Position numbers and translations under genes: made by a program. From Methylomonas koyamae (lineage in GTDB: Bacteria > Pseudomonadota > Gammaproteobacteria > Methylococcales > Methylomonadaceae), in NCBI RefSeq assembly GCF_001644025.1, contig NZ_LUUK01000078.1:62001-126000 (forward strand): a DNA stretch of 64,000 bases, in the 5' to 3' direction. Position 1 is the stretch's first letter; each line of letters begins with the position of its first letter. The notes under the pieces were generated by a model that saw only the letters and a list, made by a program, of their open reading frames with translations, was not told the origin of the DNA and made no database searches. Positions 55,143 to 62,869 of this stretch are shown piece by piece.

Positions 55143-56393
55143 ATGAAAAATCACCATCGCTTGTTACTTGGCCTCGTACTGGGTGCCGCGGCCGGATTGA
55201 TCGGCCACGAATACGCAGGCTGGTTGCCTCTGCAACTGAGCGTTCGCTATGTGCTGGAACCGTTGGGGCAGATCTTTTTGCGGCTGATTTTCATGGTCGT
55301 GGTGCCGATGGTCGTCAGCGGCCTGATACTGGGGGTATTCCAACTCAGCAGCCACCACGGCCTGGCGCGGGTAGCGCGGCGCACGCTACTGTTCACGTTG
55401 TTGGCCAGTTCCGCATCGGTTGCGATCGGCATCACTCTGGTGAATATCGCCGAACCCGGTGTCGGCGTCGAAATTCCCCAAAGCGGCGAAACCACGGCGG
55501 TCGGCGGCATCCGCCGAAACGCCGAACAAGCCAAACCCATCGAACAAACCTTGTTGGATATTATTCCGAAAAATCCATTCGCGACCGCCTCGCAAGCGTT
55601 GGAAGGCGAAATGCTGGCGCTGATGTTTTTCTCGCTGGTGTTCGGCGCGGCCTTGGCCACGATCACGGCCGGCAAGGCGTCGCGTTGGGTCGAATTGCTA
55701 GAAGAAAGCTATACCGCCAGCTTGGTCGTCGTCGATTGGGCGATGCGTCTGGCGCCGTTGGCGGTGTTCGCGCTGGTGTTTCAATCGACGTTCAAGTTCG
55801 GCCACCACATTTTGGTGTCGTTGGGATTTTACGTGGCCGTTGTCGTCGGCGGCTTGCTGCTGCAACAAGCCCTGGTGTATTCGGCATTGTTGAAAACCTT
55901 TACCCAGCGGTCGCCGCTGGCGTTTTTTCGGGATTGTCGGGAAGTCTATCTATACGCTTTCGCGACCGCGTCGTCCAATGCCACGCTGCCGCGTTCGCTG
56001 GAGCTGGCCGAGCGCGATTTGGCGATCAAACCGGAAATCGCCCGCTTCGTACTGACGATAGGCTCGACCGCCAATCAAAACGGCACCGCGCTGTTCGAGG
56101 GCATTACCGTGTTGTTTCTGGCCCAAGTCTACGGGGTCGATCTGTCGATGGCCGAACAGGTTAGAGTCGTGATGATGGCGGTATTGGCCGGCATCGGCAC
56201 CGCCGGCGTACCCGGCGGCTCGCTGCCGCTGATTATGATTTTGACGCAACAGGTCGGCATTCCGGCCGAAGGCATGGGGCTGATCCTGGGTGTGGACCGC
56301 TTCTTGGATATGTGCCGGACTACCCTAAACGTTAGCGGCGATTTGGTGATCGCCGCCTTGGTGGACCAGCCCGAACCGGCCGAGGCCGAGTAA
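55143..56393 (+). CDS. Dicarboxylate/amino acid:cation symporter (DAACS family)
   Basis: 416 residues, about eight helices plus two re-entrant loops. The substrate-site motifs are visible: the serine-rich FATASSNATLPRSLE re-entrant loop near residue 285 and TIGSTANQNGTALFEG with the sodium-binding NQNGT near 310; GIGTAGVPGGSLPLI and GVDRFLDMCRTTLNVSGD close the domain. It imports C4-dicarboxylates or Glu/Asp with Na+ or H+; the exact substrate is unclear. It stands alone between mtgA (divergent) and polA. Confidence 0.9.
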   Translation: MKNHHRLLLGLVLGAAAGLIGHEYAGWLPLQLSVRYVLEPLGQIFLRLIFMVVVPMVVSGLILGVFQLSSHHGLARVARRTLLFTLLASSASVAIGITLVNIAEPGVGVEIPQSGETTAVGGIRRNAEQAKPIEQTLLDIIPKNPFATASQALEGEMLALMFFSLVFGAALATITAGKASRWVELLEESYTASLVVVDWAMRLAPLAVFALVFQSTFKFGHHILVSLGFYVAVVVGGLLLQQALVYSALLKTFTQRSPLAFFRDCREVYLYAFATASSNATLPRSLELAERDLAIKPEIARFVLTIGSTANQNGTALFEGITVLFLAQVYGVDLSMAEQVRVVMMAVLAGIGTAGVPGGSLPLIMILTQQVGIPAEGMGLILGVDRFLDMCRTTLNVSGDLVIAALVDQPEPAEAE

Positions 56394-56468
56394 ACCACCG
56401 GCCGGGATATGCCGCGCGACACGCGAGTTTCGCGCCAATCGCCACCGGTCTGTGATATTCAACACTTG

Positions 56469-56488
56469 CAGGGCCTGATTCGGCCCTG
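56469..56488. promoter_or_regulatory. Hairpin in the polA leader
   Basis: CAGGGCC (56469-56475) pairs with GGCCCTG (56482-56488) around a 6-base loop, 35 bp before the polA ATG. It may end the symporter transcript or shape the polA leader; no T-run follows. Confidence 0.3.
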
Positions 56489-56523
56489 TATCGTTGCCCG
56501 AATCTTTGCGCCGATAAGCTCAC

Positions 56524-59280
56524 ATGTCCGATTCCGCCACACAAAAACTGATCCTGGTCGACGGTTCGTCGTTCCTGTTCCGCGCCTTTCATGCCGTTCC
56601 GCCGCTGACCAATGCGCAAGGCGAACCTACCAACGCGATTTACGGCGTCTCCAACATGCTGCGCAAGCTGATCAACGATTACAACACGCCGTATTTCGCG
56701 GTGGTGTTCGACGCGCCGGGCAAGACTTTTCGCCACGACATGTACGAGCAATACAAGGCCCATCGCCCGCCGATGCCGGACGATTTGCGGGTGCAAATCC
56801 AACCCTTGCACGAACTGATTCGGGCGCTGGGGCTGCCGCTGATTATCGAGCACGGCGTCGAGGCCGACGACGTGTTGGGCTGCTTGGCGCAAAGCGCGGC
56901 CCGCCAGGGCTTCCAGGTCGTCATTTCCACCGGCGACAAGGACATGGCGCAATTGGTCAACGATCAAATCAGCCTGGAAAATTCGATGACCAATACCCGG
57001 ATGGACATCGCCGGCGTGATCGACAAATTCGGCGTCAAGCCCGAGCAAATCATCGATTATCTGGCCTTGATGGGCGACGCGGTCGATAACATTCCCGGCG
57101 TGCCCAAGGTCGGCCCGAAGACCGCCGCCAAGTGGTTGCAGGAATACGGTACGCTGGACAATCTGATCGCCCACGCCTCCGACATCAAAGGCAAAATCGG
57201 CGACAACCTCCGCGACGCGCTGGGCCAGTTGCCGCTGTCGCGCGAGCTGACCACGATCAAATGCGACGTGGCACTGCATTACACGCTGGACGACCTGAAA
57301 CGCAAGGAACCGAACATCCCGGCCTTGAAAAAACAGTTGGGCCACCTCGGCTTCAGCAGTTGGCTAAAGACCTTGAACGGCGACGCCGCGCCTTCGACTA
57401 CCGCGGTTTCCGACGTTGCCGAGAGCCTGGACGGAAACGCTGGAGCAAGCTCCGAATCCGCCGCCGCGTTGAGCAGAGAGTATCAAACCATCCTCGATCA
57501 AGCCGATTTCGAGTCCTGGCTGGCGGCGCTCGCGCAAGCCGATCTGTTTGCGTTCGACACCGAAACCAGCAGCCTGAATTACAGCGACGCGCAAATCGTC
57601 GGCGTCTCGTTCGCGGTGGAAGCCGGCCGGGCCGCCTATTTGCCGTTGGCGCACGATTATCCGGACGCGCCGGCCCAACTCGAACGGTCGAGCGTATTGG
57701 CGGCCTTGCGGCCACTGTTGGAAGATCCCGCGAAAGCCAAGCTCGGTCAAAACCTAAAATACGACGCCCACGTGCTGGCCAACCACGGCATCGCGTTGCG
57801 CGGCATCCGCCACGATACGATGCTGGAATCCTACGTACTCAATAGTACCGCCACCAAGCACAATATGGACGACCTAGCCAAGCACTACCTCGGCGTCGAA
57901 ACCATCCATTTCGAAGACGTGTGCGGCAAGGGCGCCAAGCAGATCGGCTTTGCCGAGGTCGCCATCGACCAAGCCACCGAGTATGCCGCCGAAGACGCCG
58001 ACATCACCTTGCGTTTGCACCAAACCTTGTCGACGCAATTGCAACGGCAACCCGGTCTTTGGACGCTGTATAACGAAATCGAAGTGCCGCTGATCGACGT
58101 GTTGACCCGCATCGAAGCCAACGGCGTATTGATCGATAGCGATATGCTGGCGCAACAAAGCCAGGAACTCGCCGATCGGATGATAGGCCTGGAAATCCAG
58201 GCCCACGATCTGGCCGGTTCGACCTTCAACCTGGGCTCGCCCAAGCAAATTCAGGAAATTCTGTACGACCGCCAAAAATTGCCGGTATTGAAGAAGACGC
58301 CGAAAGGCCAACCGTCCACCGACGAATCGGTGCTGCAGGAACTGGCAATCGATTATCCGTTGCCGCGAGTGATTTTGGAGCATCGCGGCATGAGCAAGCT
58401 GAAATCGACGTATACCGACAAACTACCGCAACAGATCAATCCTAAGACAGGCCGGGTGCATACCTCCTACCATCAGGCGGTCGCGGCGACCGGCCGGCTG
58501 TCGTCCACCGATCCCAATCTGCAGAACATTCCGATCCGTAGCGAAGAGGGCCGCAAAATTCGCCAGGCCTTCATCGCTCCACCCGGCTATAAAATCGTCG
58601 CCGCCGACTATTCGCAGATCGAACTGCGGATCATGGCGCATTTGTCCGGCGACGCCGGCTTGCTGAAAGCCTTTGCCGACGGCGAAGACGTTCACCGCGC
58701 CACGGCCGCCGAAGTGTTCGAAGTCGCGCCGGACCAAGTTACCCACGATTTGCGCCGCTCGGCCAAGGCCATCAATTTCGGCTTGATCTACGGCATGTCG
58801 GCCTTCGGTCTGGCGCAACAGCTGGGTCTGCCGCGCAATCAGGCCCAGTCCTACATCGATCTGTATTTCAGCCGCTATCCCGGTGTCAAACGCTACATGG
58901 ACGACATCCGCGAACAGGCCAAGCGCCTCGGCTACGTCGAAACGATCTTCGGCCGCCGCCTGTATTTGCCGGACATCAACGCCCGCAACGCCGCTCAGCG
59001 CCAATACGCCGAGCGCACCGCGATCAATGCGCCGATGCAGGGCAGTGCCGCCGACATTATCAAACGGGCGATGATCGCCTGCCATCACTGGATAGAAACC
59101 AGCGGCGCCGACCTGAACATGATCATGCAGGTACACGACGAATTGGTGTTCGAAGTGGCCGAATCCCAGCTCGACGCCAGCATCGCCCAAATCGTCGCCA
59201 TCATGTCCAACGCCGCCGAGTTGGCCGTGCCCCTGCTCGTCGAAGCCGGAACCGGCGCGAATTGGGACGAGGCGCACTGA
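56524..59280 (+). CDS. polA: DNA polymerase I
   Basis: 918 residues with all three activities. The 5'-3' exonuclease (1-290) opens KLILVDGSSFLFRAFHAVPP and has TGDKDMAQLV. The 3'-5' exonuclease (about 320-510) keeps the metal motif FDTETSSLNY and the second and third motifs (GQNLKYDAHVL, YAAEDADITLRL). The polymerase (about 520-918) has motif A ADYSQIELRIMAHLS, the O-helix RRSAKAINFGLIYGMS and motif C MIMQVHDELVFEV. It fills gaps in repair and removes Okazaki primers. Confidence 0.98.
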   Translation: MSDSATQKLILVDGSSFLFRAFHAVPPLTNAQGEPTNAIYGVSNMLRKLINDYNTPYFAVVFDAPGKTFRHDMYEQYKAHRPPMPDDLRVQIQPLHELIRALGLPLIIEHGVEADDVLGCLAQSAARQGFQVVISTGDKDMAQLVNDQISLENSMTNTRMDIAGVIDKFGVKPEQIIDYLALMGDAVDNIPGVPKVGPKTAAKWLQEYGTLDNLIAHASDIKGKIGDNLRDALGQLPLSRELTTIKCDVALHYTLDDLKRKEPNIPALKKQLGHLGFSSWLKTLNGDAAPSTTAVSDVAESLDGNAGASSESAAALSREYQTILDQADFESWLAALAQADLFAFDTETSSLNYSDAQIVGVSFAVEAGRAAYLPLAHDYPDAPAQLERSSVLAALRPLLEDPAKAKLGQNLKYDAHVLANHGIALRGIRHDTMLESYVLNSTATKHNMDDLAKHYLGVETIHFEDVCGKGAKQIGFAEVAIDQATEYAAEDADITLRLHQTLSTQLQRQPGLWTLYNEIEVPLIDVLTRIEANGVLIDSDMLAQQSQELADRMIGLEIQAHDLAGSTFNLGSPKQIQEILYDRQKLPVLKKTPKGQPSTDESVLQELAIDYPLPRVILEHRGMSKLKSTYTDKLPQQINPKTGRVHTSYHQAVAATGRLSSTDPNLQNIPIRSEEGRKIRQAFIAPPGYKIVAADYSQIELRIMAHLSGDAGLLKAFADGEDVHRATAAEVFEVAPDQVTHDLRRSAKAINFGLIYGMSAFGLAQQLGLPRNQAQSYIDLYFSRYPGVKRYMDDIREQAKRLGYVETIFGRRLYLPDINARNAAQRQYAERTAINAPMQGSAADIIKRAMIACHHWIETSGADLNMIMQVHDELVFEVAESQLDASIAQIVAIMSNAAELAVPLLVEAGTGANWDEAH

Positions 59281-59299
59281 GCGGCATGGGGGATTGGCG

Positions 59300-60211
59300 T
59301 TGAAAGTCAAATTCTGGGGTGTCAGAGGCTCCATAGCAACCCCCGGCCCGAATACGGTCAAATACGGCGGCAATACCACGTGCATCGAAATCGCCAGCTC
59401 GTCCGGGGACTTGATCATTCTCGACGCCGGCACCGGCATCCACGCGCTGGCTCAGAGCCTGGAGAGCCGTCAGCCGCTGACCGCGCACATCCTGATTACC
59501 CATACCCATTGGGACCACATCCAGGGCCTACCCTTCTTTCTGCCGATGTTCAAGGCCGGCAATCGCATCAACATCTACGGCGGACTCGATCCCTTCACTC
59601 AGCAAGGCATAGAGCGGGCGATGAACGTGCAATTGCAACACAGTTATTTCCCGATCAGCGAAGCCCAGTTGCAAGCCGACATCCGCTACTTCACGCTAAA
59701 AGCCGGCGAAACGATGGCGGTTGGCGGGGTGAAAGTCACGCCGACGGTCTTGAACCACCCGGTCTACAACTTCGGTTATCGGATCGAGGATGCCGACGGC
59801 AGCTCGCTGTTCTTTACCGGCGACTACGAACCGCCGACCAATCCCTACCGCGGCGACCATCCCGGCTTTCAAGCGATGCAGGATTTGACCGAACAAAAGC
59901 TGGCCGAAGTCATCGCCGCGATGAGCGGCGTGGATGCGCTGATTATCGATTCGTCGTACACCGAAACCGAATACGCCCATCGGCGCGGCTGGGGCCACGG
60001 CACCTATGCCTCGGCGATAGCGCATGCCAAGCAGGCCGCCGCCAAGCGCCTGTTTCTGACCCACCACGAGCCGACGCGCGGCGACGCCGATCTGGAATCG
60101 ATTTATCACGCCATCCTGCAAAACATCGGCACCGAGCCGCCGATTTATCTGGCCAAGGAGGGCGAGGAATACCAGTTGGCGCCGGCCGCCTCGCGGCACG
60201 AGGCTCAGTAA
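59300..60211 (+). CDS. Metallo-beta-lactamase-fold hydrolase
   Basis: 303 residues. The zinc-binding HxHxDH motif is ITHTHWDHIQGLPF near residue 75; the further ligands are in VLNHPVYNFGYR, FTGDYEP and LTHHEPTRGD. It opens VKFWGVRGSIATPGPN, a hallmark of the uncharacterised PhnP/RNase Z-like group seen beside signalling or phosphodiesterase genes. No ATG is available; TTG 59300 lies 6 bases after GGGGGA and is the best start (an alternative TTG is at 59294). It begins 19 bp behind polA and overlaps the convergent cobD by 7 bp. Confidence 0.85.
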   Translation: MKVKFWGVRGSIATPGPNTVKYGGNTTCIEIASSSGDLIILDAGTGIHALAQSLESRQPLTAHILITHTHWDHIQGLPFFLPMFKAGNRINIYGGLDPFTQQGIERAMNVQLQHSYFPISEAQLQADIRYFTLKAGETMAVGGVKVTPTVLNHPVYNFGYRIEDADGSSLFFTGDYEPPTNPYRGDHPGFQAMQDLTEQKLAEVIAAMSGVDALIIDSSYTETEYAHRRGWGHGTYASAIAHAKQAAAKRLFLTHHEPTRGDADLESIYHAILQNIGTEPPIYLAKEGEEYQLAPAASRHEAQ

Positions 60212-61206
60212 CGGCGCAATGCTTGAATTTCCGGCCGGGCCAGGGCCTGACTCAGTCGCTGCCAGGCCGCCTCGTCGCCCGGTAAGCCGAAGCGTAGGCC
60301 GTCCGGTTCGGTGAACAAACGGGTCAAAATGCCATGCTCGGCCAGCGCGGCGTGCAAGGCCGGCGCCGCCGGGCAACGCAGCCATTGAAACAAATCGCAT
60401 CCGCCGTCGGGCGGCCAGCCATGGTCGCTCAGCAACGCTGCCAGCCGAGCCGCTTGACTTTGCAATTGCCGTATGGCCGCCTGCCGCCAAATCGTATCGG
60501 CCAAGGCCAGGGTCGCGACATAGCGGCCGGGATGGCTGATAGGCCACGGCCCCAGCGTCTCCGCCAGCCGGGCCAGCAAATCCGCTTCGGCGATCGCGAA
60601 ACCGCAACGTAAGCCGGCCAACCCGAAAAACTTGCCCAGCGAGCGCAGCACGATCAAGCCCGGCCGCACCGGCAAGCTGGCTAAACTCGAATCGGGCCGG
60701 CTGTCCATGAACGCCTCGTCCACGATTAGCCAGCCGCCGCGCTCGGCGAGACGAATTTGCCAAGCCAGCAATTGGGCCGGCTGCCATAACTTACCGGTCG
60801 GATTATTCGGATTGACCACAATCAGCACGTCCAAGTCGTCCAGTGCCGGTTCGATGTCCGCTTCGCTCAACACGACTAATGGGTGGCCGGCGCGTTGCCA
60901 ATTGGCGGCGTGTTCGGCGTAAGCCGGATGCAGTACGCCGACTCGCCCCGGCGGGCGCAACGACGGCAAGGCTTGAATCGCGGCCTGGGAACCGGCCACC
61001 GCCAGAATGTGGGGGTTCCCGTAGTAACGACGCGCGGCATCCGGCAACTCGTCGTCATCCTCGGGCAGGCGTTGCCAGCATTCGGCCGGAATGGCCGGCA
61101 CCGGCCAGCCGTTTGGGTTCAGGCCGGTGGACAAATCCAGCCAATCGGCCAGCGGTATGCCGTAATACCGAGCGGCCCGGCGCAATCGGCCGCCGTGCTC
61201 AAGCAA
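60205..61206 (-). CDS. cobD: Threonine-phosphate decarboxylase (cobalamin nucleotide loop)
   Basis: 333 residues of the PLP aminotransferase fold. It makes aminopropanol phosphate, which CbiB joins to cobyrate. The PLP lysine is in VLRSLGKFFGLAGLRCGFA; the substrate-site NPNNPTG and VDEAFMD are typical, as is the start LLEHGGRLRRAA. I chose TTG 61206, which has GGGAGA upstream within the end of cbiB; the longer frame to 61278 would run inside cbiB. The 8 bp overlap with cbiB means coupled translation. It is the last gene of the B12 operon in this window. Confidence 0.92.
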   Translation of the reverse strand: MLEHGGRLRRAARYYGIPLADWLDLSTGLNPNGWPVPAIPAECWQRLPEDDDELPDAARRYYGNPHILAVAGSQAAIQALPSLRPPGRVGVLHPAYAEHAANWQRAGHPLVVLSEADIEPALDDLDVLIVVNPNNPTGKLWQPAQLLAWQIRLAERGGWLIVDEAFMDSRPDSSLASLPVRPGLIVLRSLGKFFGLAGLRCGFAIAEADLLARLAETLGPWPISHPGRYVATLALADTIWRQAAIRQLQSQAARLAALLSDHGWPPDGGCDLFQWLRCPAAPALHAALAEHGILTRLFTEPDGLRFGLPGDEAAWQRLSQALARPEIQALRRY

Positions 61207-62116
61207 GGTAGTCTCCCAGCGCGATCGCCGCCAGCCACAACCACAAAGTTCGTTGCACCAAACCGCAAGCGCGGGCAATGTCGGCCAACTCCGGCGATCT
61301 GTCGCCGCCGAACCAGGCTTTTTGCTTGAGCTGGCCGTGATAGACGGCGGGACCGCCCAACCGCAGATTCAACGCGCCGGCGCCGGCGCTCATCACCGGA
61401 CCGGCGTTCGGACTATCCAGTAACGGCGCGAATTGCAGCCACGCGCGTAGTGCCCGTCCCGTGTCGGCCAACGCCGCATAGCTCAACGCAGTCAGCCGCG
61501 CCGGCAGCCAGTTCAACGCATCGTCGAAACGCGCCGCGGCCCAGCCGAAATACCGATAGCGAGTATTCCGGTAGCCCCACATCGCATCCAGGGTGTTGAC
61601 CAGCCGATAAAGGACCGCCCCGGACGGGCCGGCCAGTACAAACCAGAACAGCGGCGCGAATACCGCGTCGGCGCCGTTCTCCAACACCGACTCGATTACG
61701 GCTCGCCGCACGTCTTCCTCGGACATTGTTTCGGTTTGACGGCTGACGATGTAGCCGACCCGTTGCCTGGCCAATGCCAGGTCGCCGGCTTCCAAAGCAG
61801 AGGCAACTGCCGTGGCGTGTTGCTCCAGGCTACGGGCGGCGATGCAAAAATACAGGATCGCGACCGCCAATCCGGCTTGCAATGCCGGTATCGCCGGAAG
61901 CGCCAACAAGCACGACAACGCCGGGGCCACCGCGCCTAGCAAAGCCAGAATGCCTGCCCAGCGTTGCTTGGCCGGGGAGGCGGCCAGATCGAGCCAGCTT
62001 CGTTCCAGAATGCCGACCCAGCGGCCGAATGCCGCCAACGGATGCAACGCATTGCGCGGCTCGCCCAGGCAGCGGTCCAGTCCTACGGCTAAAAGGACGA
62101 TCAGGGTCAAGGTCAT
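61199..62116 (-). CDS. cbiB: Adenosylcobinamide-phosphate synthase
   Basis: 305 residues, membrane-bound with about five helices. Visible family features are LDRCLGEPRNALHPLAAFGRW at the N-terminus, ETMSEEDVRRAVIESVLENGADAVFAPLFWF in pieces around residue 140 and RYRYFGWAAARFDDALNW. It joins aminopropanol phosphate (product of CobD) to adenosylcobyrate. The overlap with cobD and the upstream BtuM-like and btuB genes form one cobalamin operon. Confidence 0.93.
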   Translation of the reverse strand: MTLTLIVLLAVGLDRCLGEPRNALHPLAAFGRWVGILERSWLDLAASPAKQRWAGILALLGAVAPALSCLLALPAIPALQAGLAVAILYFCIAARSLEQHATAVASALEAGDLALARQRVGYIVSRQTETMSEEDVRRAVIESVLENGADAVFAPLFWFVLAGPSGAVLYRLVNTLDAMWGYRNTRYRYFGWAAARFDDALNWLPARLTALSYAALADTGRALRAWLQFAPLLDSPNAGPVMSAGAGALNLRLGGPAVYHGQLKQKAWFGGDRSPELADIARACGLVQRTLWLWLAAIALGDYLA

Positions 62117-62277
62117 GCGGTTAAGGGATGAAGGTATGCGGCGAGGCCGACCTTTCGGGATGGCAGGTGCAAAACTGAATCATGTAATCTTGACCGAGCG
62201 GCGGAGCGGTGAATCCGGATTTACCGCTCCAAACCGCTTAGCGACGACCGAATCGCGAGCAGCACTCGCGAAGGCTG
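62117..62277. repeat. Hairpins between the BtuM-like gene and cbiB
   Basis: GGAGCGGT (62203-62210) pairs with ACCGCTCC (62223-62230), and the 12 bases between nearly pair too, giving a long tight stem with one G-U type mismatch. A second hairpin, CGCGAG (62254-62259) with CTCGCG (62265-62270), lies nearer to the BtuM-like stop. The first looks like the palindromic repeats scattered in such genomes; either could attenuate the operon before cbiB. Confidence 0.5.
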
Positions 62278-62850
62278 TCAAATCGCCGCGCGTGCCGCTT
62301 TCTGGGCTAACAGTACCTTGACGGCCGAGACCGCCGCAAAAATCGCAATGCCGTAAATCAGGGTGGCCGACAAATAGGATGGATAGTATTTCGCGAAACC
62401 TTCGGCATATTGAGCCAGCGAGGTTTCGGCGTGACGGCCCGACAACCAGTAGAAACTGCCGTTGGAAATCAAAAAGGCGGCCGATGTCGAAACGACCAGC
62501 GCCGCGAAGCGCTGTGCGACATTGGCGGCGGTAAGGCCGCTGTATCGCCGGCACCACTTCCCGCCCAGCCACATCGCTCCATAGGCAAGAATCAAAAATC
62601 CGTAGGCGGGCGATACGCAAAAATCGCTAACGCCCAGCTTGGTGATGGCCAGGTAATCGATTAACCCGGCTTCCAGCAACAGCAGCGCGAACAGATAGCG
62701 ACCGCCGAGCCATAAGCCGGCCAGAAAGAAAATCGCCAACGAGGCATCGGGTAGCGCGAACGGCGTGCCGAAATGGTGAAAGCGGGTGGCGGCCATCAGC
62801 GCCATCAACGCGACGGCACCGGGTTTGACGGCAAAACTAGGCATGGTCAT
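62278..62850 (-). CDS. Six-helix membrane protein, candidate BtuM-like cobalamin transporter
   Basis: 190 residues with about six hydrophobic helices (roughly residues 10-27, 33-50, 52-70, 81-98, 110-132, 148-180), the plan of an ECF-type S-component. The neighbours, btuB upstream and cbiB/cobD downstream, place it in B12 uptake. Solitary BtuM transporters have this size and a conserved cysteine in an outward loop that coordinates the cobalt of cobalamin; here Cys78 in GVSDFCVSPAYG sits at the matching place. The assignment is inference from size, context and this residue; it might instead be BtuN, an optional small component of B12 uptake. Start ATG 62850 has GGAG 8 bases upstream. Confidence 0.55.
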   Translation of the reverse strand: MTMPSFAVKPGAVALMALMAATRFHHFGTPFALPDASLAIFFLAGLWLGGRYLFALLLLEAGLIDYLAITKLGVSDFCVSPAYGFLILAYGAMWLGGKWCRRYSGLTAANVAQRFAALVVSTSAAFLISNGSFYWLSGRHAETSLAQYAEGFAKYYPSYLSATLIYGIAIFAAVSAVKVLLAQKAARAAI

Positions 62851-62869
62851 CGAGAGGTCTCCAAGGAAA

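Noticed and set aside
54962-56164. Open frame starting in the symporter leader and running through the symporter gene
   Set aside because: It is in another frame of a clear transporter gene and is Arg-rich without membrane helices.
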